A stretch of DNA of 7,898 nt from an uncultured Fidelibacterota bacterium (GTDB lineage Bacteria > Fidelibacterota > Marinisomatia > SCGC-AAA003-L08 > D37C17). Location of the stretch: NCBI GenBank assembly GCA_913049525.1, contig CAJWYZ010000062.1, positions 1 through 7,898 on the forward strand, given 5' to 3'. Positions 1-5,408 of this stretch are shown one piece after another (within the stretch, counting starts at the first letter, position 1; each line of letters starts with the position of its first letter). Below the pieces are notes generated by a model that did not search any database, was not told the DNA's origin, and saw only the letters and a list, made by a program, of their open reading frames with translations. Position numbers and translations under genes: made by a program.

Positions 1-495
1 CATTCCTTTTATTGGTTTGGTGAAGTTATTAAAACATACATACATTATCTTAAGTATTTTGGTTGGAATGCTTTTCTACCTCGACTTATCAATAATGCAG
101 TTCGGGAAATTGATTTGCCCAATGAAGCATCTGGAGCGGTGATAATCCCCATTCCACTGCACAGAATACGGCAGCGAGACCGAGGGTTTAATCAGGCTCA
201 AGCTATTGCCAATGAATTGGCACAACAATGGAATTTAATGGTAGATTATGAAATATTGAAGCGTGGGAAATATACAAAATCACAAACTGCTCTGAGTATC
301 TCTGAGAGGGAAAAGAATATGTATATGGCATTTCACCTCACTAAGTCCCCTCCCAAAGCAGTGTTGTTAATAGATGATGTGCTCACTACTGGATCAACTG
401 CAGATGCGTGTGCACGGCAATTACGTGAGGGAGGAAGTAGGTGGGTAGGTGTTGTAACATTAGCAACTCCAAAAAAAAAGAAAATATTTAGATAA
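1..495 (+). CDS. comF: ComF-family phosphoribosyltransferase (partial, 5' end outside window)
   Basis: The reading frame is open from base 1 to the TAA at 493-495, giving 164 visible residues, so the true start lies upstream; the TTG at 115 is internal. Seen: IPIPLHRIRQRDRGFNQ (about residues 49-65), a ComF hallmark; a KRGKYTKSQTAL stretch and a following SEREKN (about 87-106), matching the family's R-x-x-x-T-x-x-Q...R-x-x-N region; and the PRPP-binding loop VLLIDDVLTTGST (about 121-133). Family proteins are usually about 220-240 residues with an N-terminal zinc-finger-like Cys region, which would be off the window. ComF proteins have a type I phosphoribosyltransferase fold; in naturally competent bacteria ComF is needed for DNA uptake, acting in the cytoplasm, but many non-competent species also carry it and its substrate is unclear. 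The tail is lysine-rich (KKKKIFR), encoded by an A9 run. It precedes pgk by 48 bases. Family call is secure, role is not. Confidence 0.93.
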   Translation, partial: HSFYWFGEVIKTYIHYLKYFGWNAFLPRLINNAVREIDLPNEASGAVIIPIPLHRIRQRDRGFNQAQAIANELAQQWNLMVDYEILKRGKYTKSQTALSISEREKNMYMAFHLTKSPPKAVLLIDDVLTTGSTADACARQLREGGSRWVGVVTLATPKKKKIFR

Positions 496-499
496 GAAG

Positions 500-526
500 T
501 TCCTGTCTTTTGTAATTTTCCTGTCT
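500..526. repeat. Two direct copies of TTCCTGTCT in the comF-pgk gap
   Basis: The 9-base word TTCCTGTCT occurs at 500-508 and again at 518-526, 18 bases start to start, in the 48-base gap ahead of pgk. The spacing is close to two helical turns, so it could be a binding site for a dimeric regulator or a duplicated promoter element. It may equally be chance in short T-rich DNA. No palindrome or terminator hairpin is seen in this gap. Confidence 0.3.
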
Positions 527-543
527 GTTTACCAGCCGAAATT

Positions 544-1734
544 ATGAACAAGATTACTGATTTAGATTTAAAAGGAAAGCGGGTACTTATTCGAGTGGAT
601 TTCAATGTTCCCCTGAATGGAGGTATTGTTGCTGATGATTTTAGAATAAGAGCAAGTTTGCCAACCATAAAACATTGCCTGAATGAAGGCGCATCTGTGG
701 TTTTAATGTCGCATTTGGGTCGCCCAAAAGGAGAAGTTGTTCCGGCATTAAGTCTTGACCCTGTTGCATTTTGTTTAGAAGATTTACTTGAAAGAGAAGT
801 AATGTTCTCAGAAGATTGTATTTCGGATGATGCAATTGGATTGAGCCAACAAATGCTTCCTCGTGAAGTACATCTTCTAGAAAACCTTAGATTTTATCCA
901 GGTGAAATCAATAATGACTCTGAATTTAGCGGCTATCTTGCAGAACATGCAGATATATTTATAAATGATGCTTTTGGCACATCCCACCGTGCACATGCTT
1001 CAAATGTAGGAGTTGCATCAATAGCAACTGAGTCTGCCATAGGCCTACTCATGGAAAAAGAATTAAAATATCTGGGTGAAACTATGAATGCTCCTGAAGA
1101 ACCTTGCGTTGTTATTTTGGGTGGCGCCAAAATTGGAGACAAAATTGCTCTCATTAAAAATATGATGGGGAAAGCAGATTCTATTCTTATCGGTGGTGCT
1201 ATGGCTTTCACCTTTTTAAAAATTCAGGGAAAAAATGTGGGCTCATCGTTGATTGATGAAGACAATCTTAATACCGCTGAAGAAATTCTAAGGTTAGCAA
1301 ATAATACCAATACAAATATAGTACTCCCTCTTGATGCTGTAGCAGGACCGAAATTATCTGACGATGCTACATGGCGGGTTGCTAGTTTAGATGAACTGAG
1401 AAATAATGAGGCCGGTTATGATATTGGTCCTGAAACCACCATGGAATTTGAAATGGTATTATCTAATGCAAAAACAATAATTTGGAATGGCCCCTTAGGT
1501 GTGAGTGAAATACCTGCATTTTCAACCGGTACGCAGGCAATTGCTTCTGCTGTAATAGACCAAACTGAAGATGGTGCAATATCTATAATTGGCGGAGGAG
1601 ATACAGCGTCAGCTTTAAAGCAATATGGATTGGATAAAGGGTTTACCCATATTTCGACAGGTGGAGGAGCATCTCTCCAATTGATGAGTGGCAAGCAACT
1701 TCCTGCATTGGAGGCATTAAAGGAATATGCTTAG
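544..1734 (+). CDS. pgk: Phosphoglycerate kinase
   Basis: Cytoplasmic glycolytic enzyme that transfers phosphate from 1,3-bisphosphoglycerate to ADP, making ATP and 3-phosphoglycerate. The 396-residue product has the usual length of a bacterial PGK. Seen in order: the PGK signature VLIRVDFNVP (14-23), HLGRP (57-61), LLENLRFYPGE (111-121), NDAFGTSHRAHAS (141-153), the nucleotide-domain ILGGAKIGDKI (191-201), WNGPLGVSE (314-322), the phosphate-binding GGGDTASAL (350-358) and STGGGASL (371-378). A small deviation is Ser321, where the family usually has Phe in the WNGPxGVFE motif. The ATG at 544 is chosen because the protein then starts a few residues before the first conserved strand, as usual; no Shine-Dalgarno is visible in front. 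It overlaps tpiA by 8 bases, so the two consecutive-pathway enzymes are probably translated from one mRNA. Confidence 0.98.
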   Translation: MNKITDLDLKGKRVLIRVDFNVPLNGGIVADDFRIRASLPTIKHCLNEGASVVLMSHLGRPKGEVVPALSLDPVAFCLEDLLEREVMFSEDCISDDAIGLSQQMLPREVHLLENLRFYPGEINNDSEFSGYLAEHADIFINDAFGTSHRAHASNVGVASIATESAIGLLMEKELKYLGETMNAPEEPCVVILGGAKIGDKIALIKNMMGKADSILIGGAMAFTFLKIQGKNVGSSLIDEDNLNTAEEILRLANNTNTNIVLPLDAVAGPKLSDDATWRVASLDELRNNEAGYDIGPETTMEFEMVLSNAKTIIWNGPLGVSEIPAFSTGTQAIASAVIDQTEDGAISIIGGGDTASALKQYGLDKGFTHISTGGGASLQLMSGKQLPALEALKEYA

Positions 1735-2476
1735 AACAAGATTTTGTGTAGCAAATTGGAAAATGAATTTTAATTGTACTGATACTAAATCCTTTCTTGA
1801 AAGTTGGAATAATAAAGAATTGAATAATAAGGAAGTTAAAACTATTTTTTGTCCGTCATTTACAGAACTGAATACAGGTGTAGAAATTCTTCAATATTCA
1901 GATTCTGAAATTGGAGCGCAAAATGTATTTTATGAATCTAGTGGTGCTTATACCGGTGAAGTATCTTGTTCTATGTTGAAAAACATTGGATGTCAGTGGG
2001 TCATAATTGGCCATTCTGAACGTCGATCGATTTTTAGTGAAACTGATGAAATGGTACGTAATAAATTAGATCAATTAATTTCAGAAAGAATGAACCCAAT
2101 AGTATGTATTGGTGAAACAAAAACTCAACGTGAAAATGGAAAAACTCAGGAAATTCTATCTCAACAATTGTCCATAGCATTTGAAAATCAGGAAGATGTA
2201 AATTTGAAGAATACCATAATAGCATACGAACCTGTTTGGGCAATCGGTACAGGAATTACAGCCACTGTGGAAATGGTGTCTGATGCTCACAAATCAATTA
2301 GAAACATTTTTAATAATAATGGATTTAATGGAAGCAATATTTCCATTTTATATGGAGGTAGTGTTACAGACGGAAACGCAACTGAGTTATCAGAATTAAC
2401 AGATGTTGATGGTTTTTTAGTAGGTGGGGCATCTTTGGATGTAGACAAGTTTTATGCAATTTATAATCAACTTTAA
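1727..2476 (+). CDS. tpiA: Triosephosphate isomerase
   Basis: Interconverts dihydroxyacetone phosphate and glyceraldehyde 3-phosphate in glycolysis and gluconeogenesis, as a cytoplasmic (beta/alpha)8 barrel, normally a dimer. At 249 residues it has normal length. All catalytic residues are present: Asn10 and Lys12 in NWKMN, His96 in IIGHSERR (93-100), and Glu168 in AYEPVWAIGTG (166-176), which leads into flexible loop 6. The phosphate-binding ILYGGSV (207-213) and FLVGGASL (230-237) follow. The ATG at 1727 lies inside the last codons of pgk, an 8-base overlap, and places NWKMN at the usual distance from the N-terminus. A GGAGG at 1710-1714 within pgk is the only possible Shine-Dalgarno and is 12 bases from the start, rather far. 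Coupling to pgk translation is likely. secG follows after 12 bases. Confidence 0.98.
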   Translation: MLRTRFCVANWKMNFNCTDTKSFLESWNNKELNNKEVKTIFCPSFTELNTGVEILQYSDSEIGAQNVFYESSGAYTGEVSCSMLKNIGCQWVIIGHSERRSIFSETDEMVRNKLDQLISERMNPIVCIGETKTQRENGKTQEILSQQLSIAFENQEDVNLKNTIIAYEPVWAIGTGITATVEMVSDAHKSIRNIFNNNGFNGSNISILYGGSVTDGNATELSELTDVDGFLVGGASLDVDKFYAIYNQL

Positions 2477-2480
2477 GGAG
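2475..2480 (+). promoter_or_regulatory. Shine-Dalgarno sequence of secG
   Basis: AAGGAG starts on the last two bases of the tpiA stop codon and ends 8 bases before the secG ATG, an ideal spacing. It is the only strong Shine-Dalgarno sequence I find in front of any start in this window, which makes it stand out, and it fixes the secG start. Confidence 0.8.
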
Positions 2481-2488
2481 AAATAATA

Positions 2489-2866
2489 ATGTTATATGGA
2501 ATCGCAATTTTTATCTTTGTTTTGGTTTGTATCATGTTAATGGGAATTATCCTGTTACAATCTAGTAAAACTGGTGGAATGGGCACAGCTATGGGTGGGC
2601 AGGCAATTAACACTGCCTTTGGCGGACATGGAGCCGATAAGTTGTTAGTTAGAATCACCAGTGGATTAGCTGTTGCATTCATGGTTTTGGCAATTACAAT
2701 TGGAATGATGGATAATCCAGCATCTCGAATTGATTTTAGTAATAAACCAACACTCAGTCGTAATGAAGGAGCCGGAAATGCTGTATCTACACCAGCCGTA
2801 GATTTACAGCCAATTGAAAAAGTTGAACCTCTTGCAGTGCCTACTGAAAACAAGGATGGCGAATAA
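2489..2866 (+). CDS. secG: Preprotein translocase subunit SecG
   Basis: Small inner-membrane partner of SecY and SecE in the SecYEG channel; it helps SecA drive proteins across the membrane. Seen in the 125-residue product: a first membrane segment (about 4-23) ending in the conserved LLQ (22-24), a Gly-rich cytoplasmic loop (GGMGTAMGGQ, 29-38) leading to the conserved FGG (44-46) and DKLLVRIT (50-57), then a second membrane segment (about 55-74). The remaining 50 residues form a polar, probably disordered tail rich in Pro, Glu and Asn, ending acidic (ENKDGE); tail length varies widely in this family. The start is set by the AAGGAG at 2475-2480. Position after tpiA and before a tRNA-Leu repeats an arrangement known in other bacteria (in Escherichia coli secG is followed by leuU; in Pseudomonas the order is tpiA-secG-tRNA-Leu). 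Confidence 0.95.
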   Translation: MLYGIAIFIFVLVCIMLMGIILLQSSKTGGMGTAMGGQAINTAFGGHGADKLLVRITSGLAVAFMVLAITIGMMDNPASRIDFSNKPTLSRNEGAGNAVSTPAVDLQPIEKVEPLAVPTENKDGE

Positions 2867-2874
2867 TCTTATTT

Positions 2875-2958
2875 GCTGAAGTGGTGGAACTGGTAGACAC
2901 GCATGCTTGAGGGGCATGTGGGGGAAACTCTGTGTGGGTTCGAGTCCCACCTTCAGCA
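2875..2958 (+). tRNA. tRNA-Leu, anticodon GAG
   Basis: A complete class II (long variable arm) tRNA of 84 bases can be folded by hand. The acceptor stem GCTGAAG (2875-2881) pairs perfectly with CTTCAGC (2951-2957), with discriminator A at 2958. The D stem is GTG/CAC (2884-2886 with 2898-2900) with GG in the loop (2892-2893). The anticodon stem CATGC/GCATG (2902-2906 with 2914-2918) closes the loop TTGAGGG with anticodon GAG at 2909-2911, which reads CUC and CUU leucine codons. The variable arm spans 2919-2933. The T stem GTGGG/CCCAC (2934-2938 with 2946-2950) holds the loop TTCGAGT. The CCA end is not encoded (ACT follows), so it must be added by nucleotidyltransferase. It begins 8 bases after secG stops and ends 29 bases before the next start, so it is probably cut out of a longer transcript. 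Confidence 0.97.
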
Positions 2959-2987
2959 CTAATATTCTATTAATAAAAAATAATGAA

Positions 2988-4277
2988 ATGAAAAATAATA
3001 TTCTCATCAGCTTTATCTTAGTCTGCACTAATCTATTTGGTAATGCAGAAGATCATTTGTTATTAATCCAATCATCTATAGATGCGGGGGAGTATTTAAT
3101 TGCAGAAGCGAATTGTGAAACTGCAATTTCTGAATATGACGCAAATGCTGTTTTATATTTTGTCAGAGCGCAGGTGGCAGTAAAGCTCGACAGGTTAGAT
3201 GATGCCAATAAATATTTTATAAAAGCTATTGAATTAGATAATAAAAACGAGAGTTATAGATTAGAACAAGAAAAGCTATCTGAATTAAAAGACGGTATGA
3301 CTAATGCCCGTAACACTTTTGATAGGGGTAGAATGGATGATGCTATTATTGAATATGAAAAATTATCCTCAGCTTTTGCAAATAATGCTATTGTCTTTTA
3401 TAATTTAGGTAGAGTTTATAAAGTTAACGAAGAATTTAATTTAGCAGTGCAAAACTATAAAATAGCAATGGACCTAAATCCATTTGAAGAAAAATATTCT
3501 CTTGCAATCATGGCAATTGCACAGGAAAAGGCAAAAGCCGGAGATACAGAATATCGTCGGCAAGAATTTGATTCTGCTATAGAAAATTATAAAAATGCAA
3601 TTCATTATTCTCCTAGCTACACTACTGCTTATTTCAAGCTTGCTAGAACCTATTTTAAAATGAAAGATTATGAAAATGCTCGCATTATTTTAGGGAAGAA
3701 TTTAGAAGTTGATCCTCGCCAAGAGCAATCTGAAAAAATGCTGGGGGATATTTATAGAGGTACTGGGGAATCAGAAGAAGCAATTAAGCATTACAATCAA
3801 GCTATTTCTATTAATAGTAATTATCATCAGGCGTACTACTCTCTCGGTGCCACTCTCCTTTCAAATAGGGATTTAGAGAATGCACGGGTTGCTCTTAACT
3901 CTGCCATACAACTGGCACCTGATTATGCCAAAGCATACGGTGCATTAGGAACGGTAGACCAAGAATTAGGCGAAATCGATTCAGCTATTAATAATTTTTT
4001 ACAAGCTGTGACATTGGATGCAAAAGCTTTTAAAATTCATTATCGTTTGGCAAGCGCATATAATTTGCAAAAACAATATGAAAGTGCAAAAAAGTCAGCA
4101 AAGGATTGTCTAAATATTAAACGAAATTATGCACCAGCATATTTTGAATTGGGAATTTCTGAAAAAGCATTAGGTAATAAAGTTGCTGCCACAGATGCTT
4201 TTGAAAAAGCAAAGAAAGATAAAAATTGGAGAAAGTCAGCCCAATTTGAACTTGATATGTTGAGTAAAGGTTATTAA
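2988..4277 (+). CDS. Exported TPR-repeat protein of unknown function
   Basis: A 429-residue protein made almost wholly of tetratricopeptide repeats, helical pairs that normally bind other proteins. The N-terminus MKNNILISFILVCTNLFGNA looks like a Sec signal peptide, with likely cleavage after Ala20 (GNA/ED); Cys13 sits in ILVC, not a proper lipobox, so I do not call a lipoprotein. Repeats recognised at about 53-86, 133-166, 183-209, 211-243, 247-277, 279-311, 313-345, 347-379 and 381-413, with weaker ones near 21-50 and 102-132; most end in the typical A-x-x-x-x-P/D-x-x-A pattern, for example AIQLAPDYAKAYGALG. No enzyme domain or membrane anchor follows. The frame is open back into the tRNA (TTG at 2907), but the ATG at 2988 is preferred because it gives the signal peptide and avoids the tRNA. 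No Shine-Dalgarno is visible. It is expected in the periplasm. A terminator follows directly. Confidence 0.85.
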   Translation: MKNNILISFILVCTNLFGNAEDHLLLIQSSIDAGEYLIAEANCETAISEYDANAVLYFVRAQVAVKLDRLDDANKYFIKAIELDNKNESYRLEQEKLSELKDGMTNARNTFDRGRMDDAIIEYEKLSSAFANNAIVFYNLGRVYKVNEEFNLAVQNYKIAMDLNPFEEKYSLAIMAIAQEKAKAGDTEYRRQEFDSAIENYKNAIHYSPSYTTAYFKLARTYFKMKDYENARIILGKNLEVDPRQEQSEKMLGDIYRGTGESEEAIKHYNQAISINSNYHQAYYSLGATLLSNRDLENARVALNSAIQLAPDYAKAYGALGTVDQELGEIDSAINNFLQAVTLDAKAFKIHYRLASAYNLQKQYESAKKSAKDCLNIKRNYAPAYFELGISEKALGNKVAATDAFEKAKKDKNWRKSAQFELDMLSKGY

Positions 4278-4312
4278 TTAATTTAAAAAAAGAAATATTA
4301 ATAAAAAGCGTG

Positions 4313-4327
4313 ATATATATATATAAT
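4313..4327 (+). promoter_or_regulatory. (AT)6 tract with a TATAAT box, possible -10 of the downstream operon
   Basis: An alternating AT run (4313-4324) merges into TATAAT at 4322-4327, a perfect match to a housekeeping -10 hexamer. No good -35 is seen about 17 bases upstream (TAATAA at 4299-4304). Transcription from here would begin near 4334, inside the left arm of the terminator, and so could not form the full hairpin. A TATAAT in DNA this AT-rich can easily occur by chance, so this is tentative. Confidence 0.35.
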
Positions 4328-4354
4328 AAAAGGGCATTAACCATGTCCTTTTTT
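4328..4354 (+). terminator. Intrinsic (Rho-independent) terminator after the TPR gene
   Basis: The stem AAAAGGGCAT (4328-4337) pairs with ATGTCCTTTT (4343-4352) through ten pairs, including one G-T, around the loop TAACC. The 3' arm runs into six T (4349-4354). It starts 50 bases after the TPR stop codon and ends 14 bases before the next ATG. Because the A-run on the left mirrors the T-run on the right, it could also work on the opposite strand, although no gene converges here. Confidence 0.85.
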
Positions 4355-4368
4355 ATTAACATCCAAAA

Positions 4369-5052
4369 ATGATAAAAGCTGTTATATTTGATTTAGATAA
4401 TACGCTTTTAGATTTTATGAATATGAAATCCATGGCTGTTGAAGCTGCTGTACATGGAATGATAGAAGCGGGCTTGCAAATGGATAGAGAGATTGCCTGT
4501 AAAAAAATATTTTCCATATACGAATCAAAGGGATGGGAATATCAGGAAGTATTTGATGATTTTATCCAAGCAGAATTGGATAAACTTGATTATAAAATAT
4601 TGGCTTCTGGAATAGTGGCATATAGAAAAGCAAAAGAGGCTTCATTGATTTTGTATCCAAATGTGAATAGTACATTAATTACGCTTTCAAAATGGGGATT
4701 GAAAATAGGAGTAGTATCCGATGCTCCTAGTCGTGAAGCTTGGATGCGGATTTGTTCAGTGAATCTTCATCATATTTTTGATGCTGTGGTTACATTTCAT
4801 GATACCGGAATGCACAAGCCATCTCCAGAGCCGTTTGAGAAAATATCTGCACTTTTGGATACTCCTCCTGAAAATTCCCTTATGGTAGGCGATTGGCCAG
4901 AACGAGATGTTATAGGTGCAAAAAAATTAGGTATGAAAACGGCATTTGCAAAATATGGTGATGTATTTGGCACAAAGGAATCCGGAGCTGATTACGATAT
5001 TTTGAATGTAAAAGAAGTTTTATCAATTGTTAAAAAAGAAAATCAAGAATGA
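4369..5052 (+). CDS. HAD-superfamily phosphatase (subfamily IA, TIGR02253-like)
   Basis: Probable cytoplasmic, magnesium-dependent phosphatase; the substrate cannot be told from sequence. All four HAD motifs are visible in 227 residues: motif I FDLDNTLLDF (7-16) with nucleophile Asp8 and acid/base Asp10, motif II VVSDAP with Ser118, motif III Lys150 in HKPSPEPF, and motif IV VGDWPERD with Asp175 and Asp180. Residues about 17-95 form the helical cap. The start region (DFMNMK...AAVHGMIEAGL) and SGIVAYRKAK (80-89) resemble, from memory, the family that includes Pyrococcus PH1421, mainly known from archaea. The ATG at 4369 places motif I at residue 7 as usual and has no Shine-Dalgarno. It is the first gene of a coupled operon, sharing ATGA with acpS. 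A metabolite-repair or phosphoester-clearing role alongside nnr is possible but inferred. Confidence 0.92.
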   Translation: MIKAVIFDLDNTLLDFMNMKSMAVEAAVHGMIEAGLQMDREIACKKIFSIYESKGWEYQEVFDDFIQAELDKLDYKILASGIVAYRKAKEASLILYPNVNSTLITLSKWGLKIGVVSDAPSREAWMRICSVNLHHIFDAVVTFHDTGMHKPSPEPFEKISALLDTPPENSLMVGDWPERDVIGAKKLGMKTAFAKYGDVFGTKESGADYDILNVKEVLSIVKKENQE

Positions 5053-5408
5053 TTTTTGTAGGGACAGATATTGTTCCAATAATCAGAATTGAAAATTTGA
5101 TTAAGGAAAAAGGTAAGCGTTTTTTAAATCATATTTACACAAAATTAGAACAAAATGTCTGTAATGCAAAAAAATCACCCTTTATCCATTATAGTGGAAA
5201 ATTCGCTGCAAAAGAGGCTGTTAAAAAAGCATTATTAAGTAGCAAATTAACTACAGATATCCCTCTAGTTTCAATTGAAATACAAAATGACGATGATGGG
5301 ACCCCTTTCGTACATATTCCCCAAGAAAGTATTAAATATGAACAACTGCAAATCTCAATATCTCACGCTGGTGAATATGCTACTGCCACTGCAATTTTAG
5401 AATTATAA
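5049..5408 (+). CDS. acpS: Holo-[acyl-carrier-protein] synthase
   Basis: Transfers the 4'-phosphopantetheine arm of coenzyme A to a serine of apo-ACP, turning on fatty-acid synthesis; cytoplasmic, usually a trimer. The 119-residue length is typical. Seen: GTDIVPIIRIE (5-15) with the magnesium-binding Asp7, IYTKLEQNVC (29-38), the core FAAKEAVKKAL (52-62) with Lys55 and metal-binding Glu56, IEIQNDDDGTPFVHI (76-90) and the end motif ISISHAGEYATA (102-113). It is a somewhat diverged copy: the usual Arg of the R-F-A-A-K-E motif is Lys51, the usual Arg before the YT motif is His28, and the Gly-rich segment after the KAL is missing. The key metal ligands are kept, so activity is expected. Its ATG overlaps the HAD stop (ATGA), and its TAA shares one base with the nnr ATG. 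acpS next to nnr is a common pairing in bacteria. Confidence 0.93.
   Translation: MIFVGTDIVPIIRIENLIKEKGKRFLNHIYTKLEQNVCNAKKSPFIHYSGKFAAKEAVKKALLSSKLTTDIPLVSIEIQNDDDGTPFVHIPQESIKYEQLQISISHAGEYATATAILEL

Noticed and set aside
115..495. comF starting at the TTG at 115
   Set aside because: The frame is open to base 1 and the upstream residues (for example HYLKYFGWNAFLPRLINNA) fit the ComF family, so the gene simply enters from outside the window.
933..1694. Minus-strand open frames opposite pgk
   Set aside because: They mirror conserved pgk codons and show no family similarity; they are shadows.
2473..2853. A 126-residue open frame on the minus strand
   Set aside because: It lies directly opposite secG, whose frame has clear family motifs; the minus-strand translation shows no recognisable motif and no start signal.
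2907..2987. Upstream extension of the TPR protein starting at TTG 2907
   Set aside because: It begins inside the tRNA-Leu anticodon loop, and the 27 added residues precede a good signal peptide that starts at the ATG at 2988.
2998..3050. Lipoprotein signal in the TPR protein (Cys13)
   Set aside because: The residues before the Cys are I-L-V, and a lipobox needs a small residue (Gly, Ala or Ser) at -1; the signal-peptidase I reading with cleavage after GNA fits better.
4313..4324. (AT)6 tract as a phase-variable repeat
   Set aside because: Six dinucleotide units is short, and AT-rich intergenic DNA produces such runs often; it is listed only as part of a possible promoter.
4117..4362. Minus-strand open frame covering the end of the TPR gene and the terminator
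   Set aside because: The translation is low-complexity, hydrophobic and AT-driven, it crosses a terminator, and it has no ribosome site or neighbour on that strand.
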